Positions 16,640 through 25,435 of a stretch of 64,000 nucleotides of DNA are shown piece after piece. Position numbers and translations under genes: made by a program. The notes under the pieces are model-generated. The model made no database searches. It was not told where the DNA came from and worked only from the letters and a program-made list of their open reading frames with translations. Within the stretch, counting starts at the first letter, position 1; each line of letters starts with the position of its first letter. Where the stretch lies: assembly GCF_042847215.1 (NCBI RefSeq), contig NZ_AP031500.1, forward strand, positions 2,542,001 through 2,606,000. Reading direction: 5' to 3'. Origin of the DNA: Gilvimarinus japonicus. GTDB taxonomy: Bacteria > Pseudomonadota > Gammaproteobacteria > Pseudomonadales > Cellvibrionaceae.

Positions 16640-17086
16640 TTAGATTTCCCAATCATTTAACTCACGTGTGATAGACTTTGCTTCCGATGGCGCCCATTCA
16701 ACTAGCTTTTCCCAAAGTGAATCATCAAACCTACCATCTAGATAGCAGTACCGTAATACACATATTAACGTCCATCGATCAAACCGAGATCCGAAATGCT
16801 GCTCTAAATCATAGAAAGTATGAAGCCGACCTTCTAGCCACTCATCATCAATATATTTGAGAATTTCACCTATTTCATCAGGACTAATTTTATAGCATTC
16901 AGAATAGGGATCTTGATTATCTCCTTCGAGAGAATATTCTTGACTAAAAAACGGATAAAGATCATGCGAGATAGCATACATATACGATTGCCCAACTCCA
17001 CATTTATCTCCGTGTATTCGAAAGTTTACGGTAAGAAACTGCTTTCGATTTTCATAGAGAGCCATTAACAGTTGCTTTTCACCCAT
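16640..17086 (-). CDS. Integron cassette protein, 148 aa, unknown (second gene of a two-gene cassette)
   Basis: Soluble protein with many aromatic and acidic residues (for example FDRWTLICVLRYCYLDGRFD near residues 102-121). No family recognised. ATG at 17086 overlaps the stop of the preceding gene by 8 bases, so the pair is translationally coupled and travels as one cassette ending in attC site 3. AT-rich. The partner is a membrane-anchored coiled-coil protein, so the two may form a membrane-associated complex; this is inference. Confidence 0.7.
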   Translation of the reverse strand: MGEKQLLMALYENRKQFLTVNFRIHGDKCGVGQSYMYAISHDLYPFFSQEYSLEGDNQDPYSECYKISPDEIGEILKYIDDEWLEGRLHTFYDLEQHFGSRFDRWTLICVLRYCYLDGRFDDSLWEKLVEWAPSEAKSITRELNDWEI

Positions 17087-17570
17087 GATTCGAAACCTTT
17101 TCGTCTATTGATACTGCGATTTCATTTAAGAATTCTATTATTTCATTAATTGAAGATATGCGATCGTCTTCTGTTGCATTTTTAAAATCAATTGTTGCGC
17201 AAACTCGGTTAATCTCAGCCAATTTTGTCGAATGCTCTCTTGCATAACGAGAGTTTGATGAAAAATCATTTCGGAATGAAATAACCTGCTGTATATCACC
17301 AGAAAGGTTTAGGCCCGAGCTGCGTATGCTTTGCCCTTTGTGAGCATACTTCGATAGTCGTTCTACAAGTGTTTTAATACGCTGTATGTCACGGCTCATT
17401 TCATTGTTTTTTATGGCTTCCAATAGTTTGGATTCTGACTCCCTAGCACTATCAGCACTACTTTTCGCTTTGGAATGCTGAATCCAAGCAAAAAGGGCAC
17501 CGAGGAGTGAACCTATCGCTCCTAACCCAGAAATAATCTCACTAAAGTAAGAAATCAAAAAGCTTTTCAT
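17079..17570 (-). CDS. Integron cassette membrane-anchored coiled-coil protein, 163 aa
   Basis: An N-terminal membrane segment (about residues 8-28, IISGLGAIGSLLGALFAWIQ) is followed by a charged coiled-coil stretch (residues 32-75, rich in K, E, S, A) and a helical C-terminal domain. ATG at 17570; the upstream region is AT-rich without a strong Shine-Dalgarno site. First gene of the array as seen from the expected integrase side, overlapping the 148-aa gene. No family recognised. Confidence 0.68.
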   Translation of the reverse strand: MKSFLISYFSEIISGLGAIGSLLGALFAWIQHSKAKSSADSARESESKLLEAIKNNEMSRDIQRIKTLVERLSKYAHKGQSIRSSGLNLSGDIQQVISFRNDFSSNSRYAREHSTKLAEINRVCATIDFKNATEDDRISSINEIIEFLNEIAVSIDEKVSNHG

Positions 17571-17598
17571 TTTATGACTATTCTTAAGTTTGACTTGT

Positions 17599-17620
17599 CT
17601 CTAACAGTTTATTAGGCGGA
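17599..17620 (-). other. Possible degenerate attC end at the array border
   Basis: Minus-strand CCGCCTAATAAACTGTTAGAG has a GTTRRRY-like box (GTTAGAG, 17605-17599) close to an AAC-box-like GCCTAAT. The spacing is too short for a whole attC, so it may be a collapsed or partly deleted site marking the upstream border of the array. Confidence 0.35.
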
Positions 17621-17627
17621 ATTTCAT

Positions 17628-18195
17628 TTATACAACACCAACCCCCACCTCTTCTGCTCCATTTATTTTCGAAAAATCATATCAAGCTCAACAGGTTAGC
17701 ACACCCTTTTCTACATTTTGTCACTGTGAAAACAAAGCCACCGGGTTTAACGAGCCCCCGGCGGGGCCTTGCATGCACCCGCGACACTAAAAAATACACC
17801 TATATTTCAAAGAGTTAGAAAACTTCTCACGGAAAAACGAAGACGAGTGAGTTTGTTACTCATAGCGCCTTACCCTTGAATTTTCTCCCGCGTTCACACT
17901 TCCCTGAGCGGGCCCGCCCCAAGCGTTGTACTGGCCATTACCGCTTGGCCACAGCAAAGGTCTATCTTCAATAAACTAGCCTTCTCACCCTGTTCAACAA
18001 TAAACGACTCACAGCACCCACTTTTCAGCACCGCAGCGCACTCCAAATGGCGTTAATCAGTCGTGCTTTTAGGCGCCCGGACGTGCCTTACGGCGCATGA
18101 CACTTGCGCTTTAGGGCGAAAATATTGACACTAGCAAAGCGACATTAGGTGTCACCGCAAGCGCTTTTAACCCCAACGCAAGGACGAAGACCTTC
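17628..18195. other. Gene-poor spacer where an integron integrase would be expected
   Basis: About 570 bases with no convincing coding frame on either strand. It contains a hairpin GCCCCCGGCGGGGC near 17755 and mixed-composition sequence. Cassettes point away from this side, so intI and attI would normally lie here; neither is visible. At the right end lies the spacer before the CopD-like gene. Confidence 0.5.
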
Positions 18196-18630
18196 ATGCC
18201 CTGGTTACTTATGTTCCACATTGCCGCCTTACTGTGCTGGTGCGGGACTTTGCTGTATTTACCGGGTTTACTGCTTGGCCGAGCCGGCGGTGCAAACACA
18301 GTAACCCAGCCGGCCCACAGTGCCAATTACTTAGCATTACCGCGCTTGGTGTATACCCGGATTGCCACGCCCGCGGCACTGACTGCCATTATTGCCGGCA
18401 CCTTGGTTTTTTACCGCTACGGTATTTGGGATGTGTGGCTGATGGTTAAATTAATGTTGGTGACGCTATTGGTGGTGTTGCACCTTTTAACGGGGCTGCT
18501 GATTGCCAAAACCGAGCGAGGCAAGGTGCAGCGGGTAAAAGCATACGCCTATCTCATCGCGCTGCTGCTGGGCGCCACCATGACGGCAATTACCTGGCTG
18601 GTGTTAGCCAAGCCCCTGCTGGAGCTATAG
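18196..18630 (+). CDS. CopD/HemJ-like membrane protein in the oxidase locus
   Basis: 144 aa with four hydrophobic helices. MPWLLMFHIAALLCWCGTLLYLPGL at the start matches the helix-one pattern of HemJ/CopD proteins (conserved His in helix 1, W-x-G-x-L-x-LP), and VWLMVKLMLVTLLVVLH has the second conserved K and H. HemJ is a protoporphyrinogen oxidase; copper import has also been proposed for CopD. Its place upstream of heme-copper oxidase genes fits either heme or copper supply. ATG at 18196. Confidence 0.65.
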   Translation: MPWLLMFHIAALLCWCGTLLYLPGLLLGRAGGANTVTQPAHSANYLALPRLVYTRIATPAALTAIIAGTLVFYRYGIWDVWLMVKLMLVTLLVVLHLLTGLLIAKTERGKVQRVKAYAYLIALLLGATMTAITWLVLAKPLLEL

Positions 18631-18688
18631 CATGGCTACCCCTATGTGCGTGAATACCCCTATGTATATGCGTATGGGAGCGCCTGCC

Positions 18689-19144
18689 TCAAGCGTCGGT
18701 ATCGACACCCACACCGTGTTCGTACACCAGCTGCCCACCAAGAATACCTGCCAAAGCGATCAGCAACGCTGTTACCACCGACAAGGTGACGCCCCACGGG
18801 CTAACCCAGGCCAGCATATCCTGATAGCGCAGCAGCCAGTTAAGGGTAACGATAGACAGCGCCATTACCGCGACCAGCGCGTGGCTCCAGGCGGTAATAA
18901 GGCGCCGGATTTGCTTTACCGATACCAAGTCGATCAGGCCAATCAGGCCAGCGCCCCAGCCGCCCAAGGCGCCAACACCGGCCAACCACAAACTGGCGCG
19001 GGCCCAAAATTCATCGGCGGTAGCGATATACGCGAAGTCTGTGGCCACCAACGCCATCAGCGCGGCCACCGGAAAGTGAATCAGCATGGGGTGAATGGGG
19101 TGGCCGGCAATAGCCGTGCGGCTGGGGATGGGCGAATGGGGCAT
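18689..19144 (-). CDS. DUF2231 membrane protein
   Basis: 151 aa with four hydrophobic helices. AIAGHPIHPMLIHFPVA near residues 11-27 is the hallmark of DUF2231, whose histidines suggest heme or metal binding. ATG at 19144 has AGGA about 10 bases upstream. It lies on the opposite strand between the CopD-like gene and coxB, and its start codon shares the 9 bases ATGGGGCAT with the proposed coxB start. Confidence 0.8.
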   Translation of the reverse strand: MPHSPIPSRTAIAGHPIHPMLIHFPVAALMALVATDFAYIATADEFWARASLWLAGVGALGGWGAGLIGLIDLVSVKQIRRLITAWSHALVAVMALSIVTLNWLLRYQDMLAWVSPWGVTLSVVTALLIALAGILGGQLVYEHGVGVDTDA

Positions 19145-20143
19145 AAATTGTATCCTGAGCCAAAGGCCATAAAAAAAGGGTTATCAGTAGCGTTTGCCGC
19201 CATGTTAACGGGCTGCAGCGGCCCGCAATCGGCGCTTGACCCAGCAGGCCCAGCCGCCGAGGTTATTGCCTGGCTGTGGTGGGGCATGTTTGGCTTTTTT
19301 ACGCTGGTGCTGTTTGTGGTGCTGGGTTTATGGCTGTACGCCATGCAACGCAAACACGCCAAGGTAAGCCCTGCCGATGCGATCCGCTCGACCAACCGGT
19401 GGATTATAGGCGGCGGCATCATTCTGCCATTAATTACCATCATTGTACTACTGGGGGCGGGGATTCCGGCCGGACAATACGTTATTACCCTAGCGGACGA
19501 AACCACCGAGCCGCTAGATGTTGATGTGCACGCGCACCGTTGGTGGTGGGAATTTCGCTACCCCAACACAGACTTAATTACCGCCAACGAGCTGACCATA
19601 CCAGTCGATACCCCCATAGAGGTAAAGGTTTACAGTGATAACGTGATTCACGCGTTTTGGGTGCCACGGTTGGGCGGAAAAATTGATGTGGTGCCCGGCC
19701 GCGCCAACCGCATACGCCTGCGGGCAAGTGAGGTGGGCACCATGCGCGGGCAATGCGCCGAGTTTTGCGGTACGGGGCATGCTCACATGGTGTTTCAGGT
19801 TAAGGTGTTAAGTAAAAGCGATTATGCCGCCTGGCAGCAGCGCCAGCAGCAAGACATCGTCGTCGCGCCCGAGCACCAGCGCGCCGCACAAGCCTTTACC
19901 ACGCACTGCGGCGAGTGCCACCGGGTTAAGGGCGTTACTCGAGGTACTGGCGCGCCCGATCTAAGCAACGTCGGGGCACGGCGGCTAATGGGGGCAAGCC
20001 CACGCGGTGGTGCGCAGGTAAGCGTTACCCAGTGGCTTAACACTCACCCCACGTGGCTGCAACGCGAGAGCACCCCGCTCCACTCAGACATAACACCCGA
20101 GCAACAAGACGCCATTGCCACTTGGCTGGAGACTTTAGATTGA
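19136..20143 (+). CDS. coxB: Cytochrome c oxidase subunit II fused to cytochrome c
   Basis: 335 aa if started at ATG 19136. Order: lipoprotein-type signal ending LTGC near residue 27, two transmembrane helices (about 43-66 and 82-107), CuA domain with CAEFCGTGHAHM near 207-218, and a C-terminal cytochrome c domain with CGECH at 258-262. Electrons enter through the fused heme c or CuA and pass to subunit I. The frame is open far upstream, but that part is antisense to the DUF2231 gene. A TTG 12 bases later is an alternative start. The stop overlaps coxA. Confidence 0.88.
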   Translation: MGHKLYPEPKAIKKGLSVAFAAMLTGCSGPQSALDPAGPAAEVIAWLWWGMFGFFTLVLFVVLGLWLYAMQRKHAKVSPADAIRSTNRWIIGGGIILPLITIIVLLGAGIPAGQYVITLADETTEPLDVDVHAHRWWWEFRYPNTDLITANELTIPVDTPIEVKVYSDNVIHAFWVPRLGGKIDVVPGRANRIRLRASEVGTMRGQCAEFCGTGHAHMVFQVKVLSKSDYAAWQQRQQQDIVVAPEHQRAAQAFTTHCGECHRVKGVTRGTGAPDLSNVGARRLMGASPRGGAQVSVTQWLNTHPTWLQRESTPLHSDITPEQQDAIATWLETLD

Positions 20144-22656
20144 ACAGTAACGACCCACAAGCGGCCGAAGACTTTCACCATCAGTTTGACAAAGTCTGGG
20201 GCAACCCGCGCGGCTTATTAGCCTTGACGATCGTCAACCACACGACGATTGGCCTGCGCTTTTTAATCACCGGTGGCGTGTTCTTTTTAATTGGCGGCTT
20301 GCTTGCCATGCTGATTCGCACTCAGCTGGCGCTGCCGGGGCACGACTTACTGACACCCGAGATTTACAACCAAGTCTTTACCATGCACGGCACCATTATG
20401 ATGTTTTTGTTTGCCGTGCCGGTGATGGAAGGGTTTGCGATTTATTTAATCCCTAAAATGATTGGCGCACGCGACTTAGTGTTTCCGCGCCTGAGCGCCT
20501 TTGGCTATTGGTGCTACTTATTTGGCGGCATTATTCTTACCTCAAGTTTGGTGATGGAAATCGCCCCCGCTGCTGGCTGGTTTATGTACACGCCTTTAAG
20601 CAGCGCCGTGTATGCACCGGGGCCGGGTTCAGACTTTTGGCTGCTGGGTATTACCTTTGTCGAGATATCGGCCGTATCGGCCGGTGTCGAGCTGGTGGTA
20701 TCGATCATGCGCACCCGCACTAAGGGCATGGGTTTACAGCATATGCCGCTGTTTGTCTGGTACATCCTCGCCATGGCACTGATGATTGTATTTGGTTTTC
20801 CGCCGCTGATTTTAGGCAGTATTTTGTTAGAGCTTGAGCGGGCGGCTGGCATGCCCTTTTTTGATGTAGCGCGCGGCGGTGACCCCATCCTGTGGCAGCA
20901 TTTGTTCTGGCTGTTTGGGCACCCCGAGGTTTACATTCTGTTTTTGCCCGCCGCCGGAATGATATCGACCATTTTACCGGTATTTTGCCAGCGGCCCATT
21001 GCCGGTTACCGCTGGGTGGTAATGGCCATTATCACCACCGGCTTTATCAGCTTTGGCTTGTGGGTCCACCATATGTTTACCGTGGGCATCCCGCACTTGG
21101 CGCAGGCGTTTTTCTCGGCGGCCAGTATGATGGTGGCCATCCCCACTGCGATTCAGGTGTTTGCCTGGATCGCCACGCTCTGGAATGGCCGCCCGGTTTA
21201 CGAGCCCCCCATGCTCTGGGCGCTTGGCTTTTTGTTTATTTTTGTGGCCGGCGGTTTAACCGGCGTTATGCTCGCGCTGGTGCCGTTTGATTGGCAAGTA
21301 CACGACACTCACTTTGTGGTGGCGCACTTTCACTTTGTATTGGTGGGGGGCATGTTCTTCCCACTTATGGCGGGTATTTATTACTGGTTGCCGCACTTTT
21401 CTGGCCGTATGCCCAACCGCTCACTGGCGCGCTGGGGTTTTTGGCTGATATTTATCGGCTTTAACGTCACTTTTATTATTATGCATGTCACCGGCTTACT
21501 GGGCATGCCTCGGCGTATTTACACCTACGAGGCCAATTTAGGCTGGGATATTCCCAATATGATTTCCTCCGTGGGCAGCTTTATTATGGCCGCCGGGGTC
21601 GCCACTTGTTTACTGGATATTATCTTGCACTTTCGCTTTGGCGAGCGAGCCAAGCGCAACCCGTGGAACGCCGACACATTGGATTGGAGCACCTCACTGC
21701 CCCCCAGCGCCTATAATTTTGCCACCTTGCCTGAGTGCTCAAGCCGCCACCCGCTGTGGGACAACCCCGACTTACAAACCACCATTGAGCACGGCCATCA
21801 CGGGCTGGCAACGATTGATCACGGCCGCCGGGAAACCTGGGGCACCGATCCGCTTACCGGAAAAGTTCGTGAGATCATTCATTTACCCGGCAACAGTTGG
21901 CTACCTTTTTTTGCCGCCTTGGCGACGGCCGGCCTGTGTATCTGCCTGCTCAGTAAGTTTTATACAGTCGCCATTATCATGGCACTGACCAGCACCGCTT
22001 TTTTATTGCGCTGGTCGTGGGAGAACGGCGCTCACCCACGCGCCGCGCCCAACGCACAAGTGGTTGAGGGCGACCCACCACTGCACTCGCGCACCCACGA
22101 TGGCCCGGGCTTATGGGGGATGAAAGTTACCTTGCTGGCTAACGGCTCATTGTTTTTATCGCTGCTGTTTGGCTGGCTCTATTTATGGACAGTGGCCCCC
22201 AACTGGCAGGTGCCGGGTCACCCGCCGGTACACTGGCTGGGGCTGCTTAGCTCTGGGGGTTTGCTAACGGCTTCACTTTTTTGGTTTAACCGGGTGATCA
22301 AACGCTTGCGCCGGGATATAGCCACTCACCTGCAGCCGCATTTGTGGGGAATTTCGGGGTTAGGCTTTACCCATTTAGTGATACTCGTGGGCGTTTGGCA
22401 AAGCTCAAACCTTGCACCGCAAGATACCGCTCACGACGCCGTTATAACCGTTATGTTGCTGTACCAAATATTGCACAGCGCTTTAGCCGTTATCATGACG
22501 GTATTGCAGGCGTTGCGTATGGGCAAAAATTACGTCGGCATACACGCGCCCTACGAGCCAAACGTGGTGCAACGTTGGTGGGTGTACACCACCGGCACTT
22601 TTTGGCTTATTTATGCGGTTGTGATTTTGTTACCCAACATGTGGAATCTAGCCTAA
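20140..22656 (+). CDS. coxA: Cytochrome c oxidase subunit I-III fusion
   Basis: 838 aa starting with TTG at 20140, overlapping the coxB stop as TTGA and preceded by GGAG. The first ~560 residues are subunit I: low-spin heme ligand in MHGTIMMF near 83, CuB histidine and cross-linked tyrosine in GHPEVY near 261, VHHMFTVG, and HDTHFVVAHFHF near 388. From about residue 600 a subunit III-like domain follows (MKVTLLANGSLFLSLLFGW onward, with WWVYTTGTFWLIYAVV at the end). Such I-III fusions are known in some aa3/caa3-type oxidases. No separate coxC is present. Confidence 0.92.
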   Translation: MNSNDPQAAEDFHHQFDKVWGNPRGLLALTIVNHTTIGLRFLITGGVFFLIGGLLAMLIRTQLALPGHDLLTPEIYNQVFTMHGTIMMFLFAVPVMEGFAIYLIPKMIGARDLVFPRLSAFGYWCYLFGGIILTSSLVMEIAPAAGWFMYTPLSSAVYAPGPGSDFWLLGITFVEISAVSAGVELVVSIMRTRTKGMGLQHMPLFVWYILAMALMIVFGFPPLILGSILLELERAAGMPFFDVARGGDPILWQHLFWLFGHPEVYILFLPAAGMISTILPVFCQRPIAGYRWVVMAIITTGFISFGLWVHHMFTVGIPHLAQAFFSAASMMVAIPTAIQVFAWIATLWNGRPVYEPPMLWALGFLFIFVAGGLTGVMLALVPFDWQVHDTHFVVAHFHFVLVGGMFFPLMAGIYYWLPHFSGRMPNRSLARWGFWLIFIGFNVTFIIMHVTGLLGMPRRIYTYEANLGWDIPNMISSVGSFIMAAGVATCLLDIILHFRFGERAKRNPWNADTLDWSTSLPPSAYNFATLPECSSRHPLWDNPDLQTTIEHGHHGLATIDHGRRETWGTDPLTGKVREIIHLPGNSWLPFFAALATAGLCICLLSKFYTVAIIMALTSTAFLLRWSWENGAHPRAAPNAQVVEGDPPLHSRTHDGPGLWGMKVTLLANGSLFLSLLFGWLYLWTVAPNWQVPGHPPVHWLGLLSSGGLLTASLFWFNRVIKRLRRDIATHLQPHLWGISGLGFTHLVILVGVWQSSNLAPQDTAHDAVITVMLLYQILHSALAVIMTVLQALRMGKNYVGIHAPYEPNVVQRWWVYTTGTFWLIYAVVILLPNMWNLA

Positions 22657-23042
22657 TGCTGTCGCCGTTTCATCCTTTACAGTTAACGCTAGGTTTAGTC
22701 ATCTGGGCACTGTATTTTGTCGTGCTTTACGCAGGCCTATCGATCAGCTGCCAACACTTTGCGCCCCCGGAGCAAAGCGGGGCCTTTAACTGGGTAAACA
22801 TCGCGCTGCTGTTACTGACATTAGCGGTCACCCTGGGGCTGTTGTTTCAAGCGCGCCGCGGCTGGCATATTATTAAGCTCACAAAGAAAACAAGGCCCGC
22901 CACCCCCGATCACAAACAATCTGCGAGTGTTCCATCGACGCCGCAATTTATTAACTATGTGGCCGTATCTGTCTATGTCGTGGCAGCCATTGCAACGCTT
23001 ATCAACGGCCTACCTTTAGTGTTGTTAGTGCCATGTATTTAA
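22656..23042 (+). CDS. Small membrane protein of the oxidase operon
   Basis: 128 aa with three hydrophobic helices (about residues 10-30, 46-66, 103-124) and a basic loop between the second and third. ATG at 22656 overlaps the coxA stop (TAATG), and its end overlaps ctaG by 10 bases, so it is in the same translational unit. Probably an accessory or assembly subunit; no named family recognised. Confidence 0.72.
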   Translation: MLSPFHPLQLTLGLVIWALYFVVLYAGLSISCQHFAPPEQSGAFNWVNIALLLLTLAVTLGLLFQARRGWHIIKLTKKTRPATPDHKQSASVPSTPQFINYVAVSVYVVAAIATLINGLPLVLLVPCI

Positions 23043-23839
23043 TTCGTTTGCTTCACACCAGTGCTGTGGGTATGGGGCTTATGCTCTGGCCCGCACTGGC
23101 CGCCGCCCACAACCCCTTGACCGAGCCAGGCGAAGCGGCTGTATTAACCGGCGCCATCCTTCTGGCGATTGTCTGGGTCAGTTACTGGCTGGGCTGCTTA
23201 AAGCAACGCCCCAGCAAGCGCGATTGGTGGCTGTTTAACATCGCCAATGCGCTGAGTGTTGTAACTTTATTTGGCCCACTTGATGATTGGGCCGAAACTA
23301 ACTCTGCAGCGCACATGGTGCAGCATATGCTGATGATGGTTGCCATCGCGCCCTTGTGGGTTATCGCCCGGCCTTTATCGCAGTGGTATGCCTTGCAGCC
23401 CACGTTGGCGGGTTTGGTTTTTAAACCTCTTTTGCTGATCGCCCGCCGCCCAATGCTCGCCACGCTAATTCACGGCGGCATCCTTTGGCTGTGGCATACA
23501 CCGGTACTGTACGTGCTAGCGCTGGAAAATTTATGGTGGCATTTGTTTGAGCACCTGTGCTTTTTAGTCAGTGCTGGCGTGTTCTGGTGGTCGGTGCTGC
23601 GCAGCCAACATAATAATACCCCGCCTGCGCTGCTCGCACTTTTGGTCACTTTAATGCACACAGGTTTCTTGGGGGCGTTGCTGACGTTTTCAGAGAGTTC
23701 GTGGTACGGAGAGTCGCGGCTTCTTCAGCACCAGCAACTTGCAGGCCTGTTGATGTGGGTGCTTGGGGGCGTTCCCTACGTAACCGCTGCGTTTTACTTG
23801 GGCTGGCGCTGGTTTAACCGGGCCGAAAAACACCAATAG
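23033..23839 (+). CDS. ctaG: Cytochrome c oxidase assembly factor, caa3-type CtaG family
   Basis: 268 aa polytopic membrane protein, six to seven helices. AAHMVQHMLMMVAIAPLWVI near residues 91-110 is the conserved histidine-rich helix of caa3_CtaG proteins, linked to CuB site assembly; later WLWHTPVLYVLALENLWWHLFEH and MHTGFLGALLTFS follow. Distinct from the Cox11-type protein also called CtaG. Last gene of the oxidase operon. Confidence 0.85.
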   Translation: MYLIRLLHTSAVGMGLMLWPALAAAHNPLTEPGEAAVLTGAILLAIVWVSYWLGCLKQRPSKRDWWLFNIANALSVVTLFGPLDDWAETNSAAHMVQHMLMMVAIAPLWVIARPLSQWYALQPTLAGLVFKPLLLIARRPMLATLIHGGILWLWHTPVLYVLALENLWWHLFEHLCFLVSAGVFWWSVLRSQHNNTPPALLALLVTLMHTGFLGALLTFSESSWYGESRLLQHQQLAGLLMWVLGGVPYVTAAFYLGWRWFNRAEKHQ

Positions 23840-23899
23840 GCCCCATTACTGTGTGGCAAACTGACACGGCTAGCTGTTCTGCATAACGATCGTCGGGCA

Positions 23900-23920
23900 C
23901 TCGGGTGGGCGCCCGCCCGA
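23900..23920. terminator. GC-rich palindrome between convergent genes
   Basis: TCGGGTGGGC directly followed by GCCCGCCCGA forms a 10-bp near-perfect palindrome (one G-T pair) between ctaG and the SDR gene. It lies where a bidirectional terminator is expected but lacks T runs, so its role is uncertain. Confidence 0.4.
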
Positions 23921-23924
23921 TACG

Positions 23925-24785
23925 CTAACCGCCAATAACTGTGCCACCGTTGGGGTGCAGCACTTGCCCGGTCATATAGCTGGCGTCATTTGAGGCTAAA
24001 AATATATAACTGGGGGCAACTTCGTCGGGCTGGCCAGCGCGGCCCATGGGGGAGCTTGCGCCAAAGTTTTCCACCTCGTCGGCGCTAAAAGAGGCGGGGA
24101 TCAGCGGTGTCCAAATGGGGCCAGGGGCCACGGCGTTCACCCGGATATTGCGCTCAGTTAAGCTGCCTGCCAAAGATCGCGTCAAGGCGACAAGCGCGCC
24201 TTTAGTCGCGGCATAATCCAGCAGTACCGACTTACCTCGATAAGCAACAATAGAGGTGGTATTAATAATACTGTCCCCATCGCTTAAATGTTCCATCGCC
24301 GCCTGGGTCAAAAAGAATGTGCCGAAGATATTAGTATCAAAGGTTTGGCGCAGCTGAGCCTCTGAAATATCCGTAATGTCCTCTTGAACGTGTTGCTCGG
24401 CAGCGTTATTGACCAACACATTCAGCCCACCAAACTCCGCGACAGTTTTGCGCACAGTGTCGCGGCAAAACTCAGCGCTGGCGATATCTCCCTTTATCGC
24501 CAACACCGGCGCACCGGCTTTGCGGATATGCTCACAAGTGATTTCAGCATCGGCGTCTTCGTCTTTGTAAATAAACGCGACCTGCGCGCCCTCTTTGGCG
24601 AATCCGATACAAACGGCACGACCAATACCACTATCGCCGCCACTCACAAGAGCAATCTTACCTGTGAGCTTTCCTGCGGCCTTATAGTCTTTCATAAAAG
24701 ACTCGGGCTGCGGCTGCATTTTTCGCTCATCTCCTGGCTGGTGAGCCTGGTGCTGACGCGCAAACGACGTTGGTTTATCACTCAT
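23925..24785 (-). CDS. SDR family oxidoreductase (YghA / general-stress type)
   Basis: 286 aa. A 30-residue N-terminal extension (FARQHQAHQPGDERKMQPQP) typical of the YghA/GsiB-locus stress SDR subgroup precedes the cofactor loop SGGDSGIGRAV; NAAEQH, catalytic Ser near NTTSIVAY and the Y-x-x-x-K pair in DYAATKGALVAL follow. Predicted soluble NAD(P)-dependent alcohol or aldehyde reductase. It lies 14 bases after the hemerythrin gene on the same strand, suggesting a two-gene stress operon. Confidence 0.88.
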   Translation of the reverse strand: MSDKPTSFARQHQAHQPGDERKMQPQPESFMKDYKAAGKLTGKIALVSGGDSGIGRAVCIGFAKEGAQVAFIYKDEDADAEITCEHIRKAGAPVLAIKGDIASAEFCRDTVRKTVAEFGGLNVLVNNAAEQHVQEDITDISEAQLRQTFDTNIFGTFFLTQAAMEHLSDGDSIINTTSIVAYRGKSVLLDYAATKGALVALTRSLAGSLTERNIRVNAVAPGPIWTPLIPASFSADEVENFGASSPMGRAGQPDEVAPSYIFLASNDASYMTGQVLHPNGGTVIGG

Positions 24786-24799
24786 GACGGCTCTCCCGG

Positions 24800-25270
24800 T
24801 TAGATATTAGGGCGCTTTTGAATGGACTGGTCGGCCACCTGACGCTGCTTCTCGTTGCGCATTGCGGTTTCCATGAAGTCCGCCTGCTCGCCATCCAGAA
24901 CCTTCTTAGCATCGAAGAAGATCTCATTTTCTTCCTCTTCAATATGGTGCTCCAGGCTTTCTTTAAGCGATAGAAACTTCTGATACCATGCGGCGCCGGT
25001 TAACTCCGAATCGGTGAGCTCGGATAAGAGCTGTTCAGCCTCCTGGTGCTCCTCCTCTCCGTGTTCTACTTCGTCTTCGGTTTTTGTGTGATTTTTTAGC
25101 GGATCGTAAAAGGCTTTTTCTTCTGCCTTGCTGTGAATAATGATGGTTGCTTTTAGCTGGTTAAATAACTCACTACGCCGGCCTGATTCTTCTTGCCCCA
25201 GCGCTTCGATCTCACTCATTAAATGTTTAATTTTTTGGTGATCTTGCTTCAAGTACGTATAAATAGACAT
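24800..25270 (-). CDS. Hemerythrin HHE domain protein
   Basis: 156 aa, all helical. Iron ligands visible in order: DHQKIKHLM near residue 10, IIHSKAEEKAFYDPL near 49, EHGEEEHQEAEQLL near 72, and LEHHIEEEENEIF near 113. Such proteins sense or scavenge oxygen, NO or iron. ATG at 25270 with a GGGAG-type site upstream. Directly followed by the SDR gene. Confidence 0.88.
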   Translation of the reverse strand: MSIYTYLKQDHQKIKHLMSEIEALGQEESGRRSELFNQLKATIIIHSKAEEKAFYDPLKNHTKTEDEVEHGEEEHQEAEQLLSELTDSELTGAAWYQKFLSLKESLEHHIEEEENEIFFDAKKVLDGEQADFMETAMRNEKQRQVADQSIQKRPNI

Positions 25271-25435
25271 AAAACTCCCTCTGGGTTAGCGGAAAGTCAC
25301 ACAAGTGTCTCGGTTTTTGCATTAGTTATGCCAAGTTAAAATCCGAAGACTAGACACGCAAACACCACGAATAACCCGCTGTAGTACGCAAAGGCAGATA
25401 AAAGCGACAGTGATGTCGTAAAGAGGAAAATTTTT

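Noticed and set aside
17628..18195. Integron integrase gene or attI
   Set aside because: No open frame of useful length and no recognisable integrase motif on either strand.
18632..19135. Long N-terminal extension of the coxB frame
   Set aside because: It is antisense to the DUF2231 gene and has no domain or signal; the lipoprotein signal and helices begin after 19136.
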